This document shows, piece after piece, positions 60,099-64,000 of a DNA stretch of 64,000 nt. Position numbers and translations under genes: made by a program. The notes under the pieces were generated by a model that was given only the letters and a program-made list of their open reading frames with translations, had not been told where the DNA came from and ran no database searches. The stretch's first letter is position 1. Each line of letters starts with the position of its first letter. The DNA lies in NCBI RefSeq assembly GCF_029946505.1, contig NZ_JARZHG010000018.1, forward strand, positions 167,749 to 231,748, read 5' to 3'. This DNA comes from Polyangium sp. y55x31. GTDB lineage: Bacteria; Myxococcota_A; Polyangia; Polyangiales; Polyangiaceae.

Positions 60099-60419
60099 CT
60101 ACTCCTCCACCGGGCGGGAAATGAGCTTCGTCACGATCCAGCGCTTCTCGCGCGAGATCGGGCGGTGCTCCTGAATCTCCACGCGGTCGCCGACCTTGTA
60201 CTCGTTCTTCTCGTCGTGCGCCTTGTAGCGCTCGCGGGCCCGGACGTACTTCTTGTAGACCGGATCCGGCGAGTTGCGCACGACCTCGACCACGACGGTC
60301 TTGTCGCACTTGTTGCTCTTCACGCGCCCGACGAGCTTGCGGCGGAAGCCGTGCGGCTTCGCGGTCGTCTCGGCCTGAGCCTGCCCGGCGGCGGTCGCGT
60401 TCGCCTCGTTCGTTGCCAT
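60099..60419 (-). CDS. rpsQ: Ribosomal protein uS17
   Basis: 106 residues; usual length about 85. The first 24 residues are an Ala/Asn/Gln-rich leader before the OB-fold (RKLVGRVKSNKCDKTVVVEV, VGDRVEIQEHRPISREKRW). ATG 60419 follows rpmC by 4 bp. A further in-frame GTG or ATG upstream lies inside rpmC and is less likely. Confidence 0.95.
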   Translation of the reverse strand: MATNEANATAAGQAQAETTAKPHGFRRKLVGRVKSNKCDKTVVVEVVRNSPDPVYKKYVRARERYKAHDEKNEYKVGDRVEIQEHRPISREKRWIVTKLISRPVEE

Positions 60420-60423
60420 GGCT

Positions 60424-60639
60424 CTACTTGTTCCCTTCCGCCGCTGCCGACTCGCTGGCACGCTGCTGGAGGATCGTCTTGACCCGGGCGAGATCGCGGC
60501 GCGCCTTGCGGATCGCCGACGTGTCGTTCAGCCGGTTGGTGAAGTTCTTGAACTTGGCGTCGAACACCTCACGGCCGAGGTTCTTCTCGAGCTCCTGCAG
60601 GTGCTCCGTCGTGCGTTCGCGCAGATCCTTCGCCTTCAT
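60424..60639 (-). CDS. rpmC: Ribosomal protein uL29
   Basis: 71 residues. Two-helix hairpin protein at the exit tunnel, where chaperones dock. MKAKDLRERTTEHLQELEKN and the C-terminal ARRDLARVKTILQQR are typical. Start ATG 60639; the open frame continues upstream into rplP but without conservation. Confidence 0.96.
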   Translation of the reverse strand: MKAKDLRERTTEHLQELEKNLGREVFDAKFKNFTNRLNDTSAIRKARRDLARVKTILQQRASESAAAEGNK

Positions 60640-60649
60640 CTCGAATACC

Positions 60650-61063
60650 TCACACGATCCCGCGAGCGATGAACTTGCACGCCATCGGGAGCTTGTGCCC
60701 GGCGAGGCGGAAAGCCTCACGCGCCATCTCCTCGGGCACGCCCGAGATCTCGTACATGACGCGGCCAGGCCGCACCGCCGCGGCCCACTCCTCCGGCGCA
60801 CCCTTTCCGCCACCCATGCGGACCTCGAGCGGCTTCTTCGTCACCGGTCGGTCCGGGAAGATGCGGATCCAGAGCTTGCCCGCGCGCTTGCAGTGCCGCT
60901 GAATCGCCATACGCGCCGCCTCGATCTGACGAGACGTGATGCGCGCCGGCTCGAGCGCCTGCAGGCCAAAATCACCGAAGGACACGTCGCTTCCCGTGGT
61001 CGCAACCCCGCGAATGCGGCCCTTCTGCATCTTGCGGAACTTCGTTCGCTTGGGAGACAGCAT
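60650..61063 (-). CDS. rplP: Ribosomal protein uL16
   Basis: 137 residues. A-site tRNA positioning protein of the large subunit. [38 protein letters not shown] and LPMACKFI are diagnostic. The arginine in the [12 protein letters not shown] region that is hydroxylated in some bacteria is conserved. Confidence 0.97.
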   Translation of the reverse strand: MLSPKRTKFRKMQKGRIRGVATTGSDVSFGDFGLQALEPARITSRQIEAARMAIQRHCKRAGKLWIRIFPDRPVTKKPLEVRMGGGKGAPEEWAAAVRPGRVMYEISGVPEEMAREAFRLAGHKLPMACKFIARGIV

Positions 61064-61072
61064 CGGTCGTTC

Positions 61073-61765
61073 CTACTGAATCCGGCGCGATTTGCGCTGG
61101 AGAACTTCACCCTTGAAGATCCACACCTTCACGCCGATGATGCCGACCTTCGTCCTCGCCTCGGCGAGGCCGAACTCGATGTCGGCACGCAGCGTGTGGA
61201 GCGGAACCCGACCCTCGCGGTACGTCTCGACCCGGCTCATCTCGCTGCCGCCGAGCCGACCCGCGCACCGAACGCGGATGCCCTTCGCGCCGAACTTCAT
61301 CGCCGTCGCCACGGCCTTCTTCATGGCGCGGCGGAACGCGATACGACGCTCGAGCTGCGTCGCGATGTTCTCCGCGACGAGCTGCGCGTTCGTCTCCGCC
61401 TTCCGGACCTCCTGGACGTCGATGAAGACCTCGTTGTCCGTGAAGGAGGCGACGCCCGGGAACACCGTCTCACCCTTGGTCGCGGTGCCGACGTTGCCGC
61501 CCTTCAGCGTCTCGATCCCCTTGCCGCCCTTGCCGATCACCATCCCCGGACGCGCCGTGTAGACGATGACCTTGGCCCGGTTCGCGGCGCGCTCGATCTC
61601 CACGCTCGCGATGTTCGCGTTGTAGAGATACTGCTTGATCGCCCGCTTGATGCGGATGTCCTCGTGGAGCCACTTCTGGTACGCGTTGCCGTCCTCGTAC
61701 CATTTGCTGCTCCACGTCTTGATGACGCCGACGCGGAAGCCGTACGGATGGGTCTTCTGTCCCAT
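61073..61765 (-). CDS. rpsC: Ribosomal protein uS3
   Basis: 230 residues. Head protein with helicase function at the mRNA entry. KH domain with [38 protein letters not shown] at the N-terminus and [12 protein letters not shown] near the end. An insert around [20 protein letters not shown] is longer than in E. coli. Confidence 0.97.
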   Translation of the reverse strand: MGQKTHPYGFRVGVIKTWSSKWYEDGNAYQKWLHEDIRIKRAIKQYLYNANIASVEIERAANRAKVIVYTARPGMVIGKGGKGIETLKGGNVGTATKGETVFPGVASFTDNEVFIDVQEVRKAETNAQLVAENIATQLERRIAFRRAMKKAVATAMKFGAKGIRVRCAGRLGGSEMSRVETYREGRVPLHTLRADIEFGLAEARTKVGIIGVKVWIFKGEVLQRKSRRIQ

Positions 61766-61780
61766 GGAAGCCGTGTTCCT

Positions 61781-62119
61781 TTACTTGCGCTCGCTGAGCT
61801 CGATCACGATGTGAGAGACGCCCTTCACGACTTTCGTCGCGCGCCCCATCGCACGGGGGCGCCAGCGGCGGTTGAACTTGTTCGGGCCCTTGTCGACCGT
61901 GGCCTTGCTGATGAACAAAGCGTCGACGTCGGCGCCACCCTGGCGGGCGTTCGCCACCGCGCTCTCGATGACCTTCTTGATCACCGGCGCGCCCGACTTC
62001 TCCGTGAACTGGAGCAGCTGGATCGCATCCGCTGCATCGCGTCCGCGGACCAGGTCCGCAATCATGCGCGCCTTTCGCGGAGAGATCCGCGAAAACATCG
62101 CACTGGCCTTGCTTAGCAT
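61781..62119 (-). CDS. rplV: Ribosomal protein uL22, first gene of the block
   Basis: 112 residues. Its beta-hairpin lines the exit tunnel. SPRKARMIADLVRGRDAADA and the C-terminal RWRPRAMGRATKVVKGVSHI are typical. In most bacteria rpsS, rplB, rplW, rplD, rplC and rpsJ precede it. Here the upstream 509 bp are non-coding with a promoter, so the S10 part of the cluster must be elsewhere. Confidence 0.96.
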   Translation of the reverse strand: MLSKASAMFSRISPRKARMIADLVRGRDAADAIQLLQFTEKSGAPVIKKVIESAVANARQGGADVDALFISKATVDKGPNKFNRRWRPRAMGRATKVVKGVSHIVIELSERK

Positions 62120-62386
62120 CCGAGAAACCTCGCAGACAGGGGGCCGGTTCGGCCCAGGGCGCCCGGTCGTTGGCCAACCCGGTCGACCAGCTTTACGCCT
62201 GTCGAACCGAGCCCTGCCGTCGTACGTTCCGGAAGACCAACCCGACGTCTCGCGACGAGTAACCCTCTCCGCGTCACCGGGGGGTGTCCCACGGCGGCCG
62301 AAGAGGCGAGCTGAGTCCGAAGCGCCGTTACGGCTTCGGGAGGGACGAACGCCATAGGCGATCGCCCCCAGGAAAACGGAGCGCGG

Positions 62387-62415
62387 TGTCTAGCAAAGCC
62401 CCACGACGCTTGCAA
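62387..62415 (-). promoter_or_regulatory. Predicted promoter of the ribosomal block
   Basis: Minus strand TTGCAA (62415-62410), 17 bp, TAGACA (62392-62387), in an AT-richer patch. It would give a leader of about 260 nt before rplV. The leader contains an open frame of 80 codons starting MAFVPPEAV that overlaps the rplV start; it resembles no ribosomal protein. Confidence 0.5.
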
Positions 62416-62628
62416 GCCAGATCCGCAGAAAATCTGCGAGCTGCCTCGTCCGTGAGGGATCCGGCTGAACGGATCTCCCGCGATCGCTGAACGGGCGTAC
62501 GGAGCACGGTTCGGAGTTGAAGGATCCGCCGGGTCTGCTCGTATACGCTGACACTTCTTGGAATCGTCCGCGCCGGAGCCCCACCCCCCGGGCCCCCGGC
62601 GCCTCTCCAACTTCGGAGGACTCGGAAC

Positions 62629-63369
62629 ATGCAGTCTCGCGCTACATTTGCCTTGGTTCTTACTTCGTTCGTCGCGGCCGCGGCCTTCTCCAGCGGCTGC
62701 ATCATCGTCACGGACCCCAACAACAACACCGGCGGCAGCGGCGGTGACGCCGGCGCGGGTGTCGGCGCCTCGGGCGGCACCGGCGGCGTCGGTGGTGAGG
62801 GCGGCTCGGGCGGCTCGGGTGGCGTCGGCGGCTCGGGCGGGGTCGGCGGTGAGGGCGGCGGCTCCAACTGCGTCGGCCCGGACGACGGCAACGGCGACGT
62901 CGCCTCCTGCGACGCCATGAACATCACGCCCAAGCCGAACGGCCCCGCGGCCCAGTGCCAGGGTACCGACCAGAACGGCAACCCCATCCAGTACGATCCC
63001 CCCGGCTACGGCACCTGCAAGCGTGGCTTCGAGATCTACACGCGCGGCGCGGCCAACGTGCTCCAGACCTGTCTCGACGGCATCGGCGTCGAGCCCGCGA
63101 ACGCCTGTGACGATCAGCAGGTCGCGGAGTGCGTCGGCAAGATGTACGACGCGGCGTGCCCCTCGGCCGACGCGGCCCTCGCCTGCGAGACGATCGCCAC
63201 CGACCTCTGCATCAACGGCGAGACCTTCAAGACGCAGGACTGCCAGCTCGAGACGAATCCCTTCAACAACGCCGCGCTCCAGGAGCTCGCCAACTGCATC
63301 ACGGACAGCTCCGAGCCCGACTGCAACAACGCGTACGCCGCCTGCTTCGCGCTGGTCACGAGCTACTGA
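62629..63369 (+). CDS. Lipoprotein with long Gly-rich stalk
   Basis: 246 residues. Signal peptide and lipobox SSGC (Cys24), then about 45 residues of GG(S/V/E/T)GG repeats, then a Cys-rich helical domain of about 160 residues with ten or more cysteines (CKRGFEIYTRG, CVGKMYDAACPS, CETIATDLC, CITDSSEPDCNNAYAACF). An extracellular, disulfide-bonded head on a flexible stalk is likely. A weak promoter, TTGAAG (62517) and TATACG (62542), lies upstream. Function unknown. Confidence 0.8.
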   Translation: MQSRATFALVLTSFVAAAAFSSGCIIVTDPNNNTGGSGGDAGAGVGASGGTGGVGGEGGSGGSGGVGGSGGVGGEGGGSNCVGPDDGNGDVASCDAMNITPKPNGPAAQCQGTDQNGNPIQYDPPGYGTCKRGFEIYTRGAANVLQTCLDGIGVEPANACDDQQVAECVGKMYDAACPSADAALACETIATDLCINGETFKTQDCQLETNPFNNAALQELANCITDSSEPDCNNAYAACFALVTSY

Positions 63370-63717
63370 CCCATCCCTTCCGCGCGCCCGGTGGCCGAGC
63401 GCCCCGGGCGCGCTGCCCTTCCTCCGTCCCCGCGCGCCGTCCTGCCCAAGATCGCGAGTTCTCCCACGATGGGAGCCGTTCGTTTGCGCGGCCGCAGCTC
63501 GCGTCGACCGTCGATCGACCTCGTTCGACCGAAGTTGAGCCGCACGCGGAAATCTGAGACGATGCTCCGGAAGTCGCTTTGGCCCGCTTGATCGGAGCGC
63601 ACACCCGGCAGGCGCGCGTTCCGGTTCCGACATGCGCGACGGGTGCTCCACATGGCCGCACCACCGCGCGTATTCGGGCGGCGCCGCGCCGGCGCGTTGC
63701 TCCCGGAGGTTTTCCTG
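63370..63717. other. Interval between two Gly-rich lipoprotein genes
   Basis: 348 bp. Near its start GCGCGCCCGG/CCGGGCGCGC (63382-63413) forms a perfect 10 bp hairpin with a 12 nt loop followed by TGCCCTTCC, a plausible terminator for the gene at 62629. The rest shows no gene; a GGAGG at its right end is the ribosome binding site of the next lipoprotein. Confidence 0.6.
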
Positions 63718-64000
63718 ATGGCTCGTACCCTTCTCTTTTCCAGCTCGCTGATCCTGCTCGCGGGCGCCCTCGGCCTCGCGTCGTGTTCGGACGGCACTAC
63801 AGGGGGCCAAGGCGGTAGCGGCGCGACCGGCGGCACGGGCGGCGCGGGCGCGACCGGAGGCACGGGCGGCACCGGGGGAACCGGAGGCGGCACGGGCGGC
63901 ACGGGCGGCGTCGGCGGGACCGGCGGCGTCGGTGGCACGGGCGGCGTCGGCGGCGTCGGTGGCACGGGCGGCGTCGGCGGTGTGGGCGGCACGGGCGGCG
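63718..64000 (+). CDS. Lipoprotein with Gly-rich stalk, N-terminal part (runs off the right edge)
   Basis: 94 codons visible from ATG 63718, with GGAGG 9 bp upstream. Signal peptide MARTLLFSSSLILLAG and lipobox LASC (Cys23), then SDGTTGGQGG and an uninterrupted run of GGTGG/GGVGG repeats to the window end. The functional domain is outside the window. Same architecture as the gene at 62629, so the two may be tandem relatives. Confidence 0.85.
   Translation, partial: MARTLLFSSSLILLAGALGLASCSDGTTGGQGGSGATGGTGGAGATGGTGGTGGTGGGTGGTGGVGGTGGVGGTGGVGGVGGTGGVGGVGGTGG

Noticed and set aside
62113..62357. 80-codon open frame (MAFVPPEAV...) upstream of rplV as the missing rpsS
   Set aside because: No similarity to uS19 or any ribosomal protein; best seen as part of the leader.

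Overview
The window looks like part of a Polyangiaceae-type myxobacterium (Myxococcota). The DNA is very GC-rich. It encodes several lipoproteins with Gly-rich stalks behind the lipid-anchored cysteine, a DUF4388 protein, a Hanks-type kinase, a DUF1552/DUF1592 pair and several histidine kinases. Gene order around dnaN, recF and gyrB, together with four parS centromere sites, places the window close to the chromosome origin. Assignment to a genus is inference.

Layout. 1-4.2 kb: 5' end of alanine dehydrogenase, a DUF1552/DUF1592 secreted pair and a lipoprotein. 4.2-8.6 kb: a leftward operon (DUF167 protein, dapF, a degenerate receiver-GAF-GGDEF protein, a degenerate receiver-DUF4388 protein). 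8.7-17.3 kb: aroC, a small lipoprotein, fused aroKB, a second lipoprotein, zapA, bioF and bioD. The spaces between these genes hold four parS sites, two arrays of a 42-43 bp tandem repeat, and two long perfect inverted-repeat elements. 17.3-22.8 kb: two related envelope proteins, an orphan ABC ATPase and a Ser/Thr kinase. 22.8-28.6 kb: a candidate origin region followed by dnaN-recF-gyrB; dnaA is not in the window. 28.6-35.1 kb: an FG-GAP lipoprotein, clpB and serS. 35.1-38.7 kb: an accessory block of foreign character, holding an ECF41-type sigma gene that has lost its region 4, its carboxymuconolactone decarboxylase partner, and a low-GC protein with an N-terminal 22-residue repeat. 38.7-48 kb: a GYF-domain membrane protein, tRNA-Gln, an ECF sigma with a small membrane partner, two histidine kinases, an Fe-S protein, rho and acylphosphatase. 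48.1-49.8 kb: a TPR/HEAT-like envelope protein. 49.9-62.1 kb: one leftward ribosomal block from rplV to rplQ including secY, adk, infA and rpoA. 62.6-64 kb: two more Gly-rich lipoproteins, the last running off the edge.

How the genes work together. Most of the window is housekeeping: shikimate pathway (aroC, aroKB), biotin (bioF, bioD), lysine/peptidoglycan precursor (dapF), replication (dnaN, recF, gyrB), proteostasis (clpB), translation (serS, tRNA-Gln, ribosomal block) and transcription (rho, rpoA, two sigma genes). The most unusual material is the non-coding DNA between 9.9 and 16.8 kb, where centromere sites, helically phased repeats and long palindromes sit together a few kilobases from a likely origin. 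The 35-38 kb accessory block is the second point of interest.
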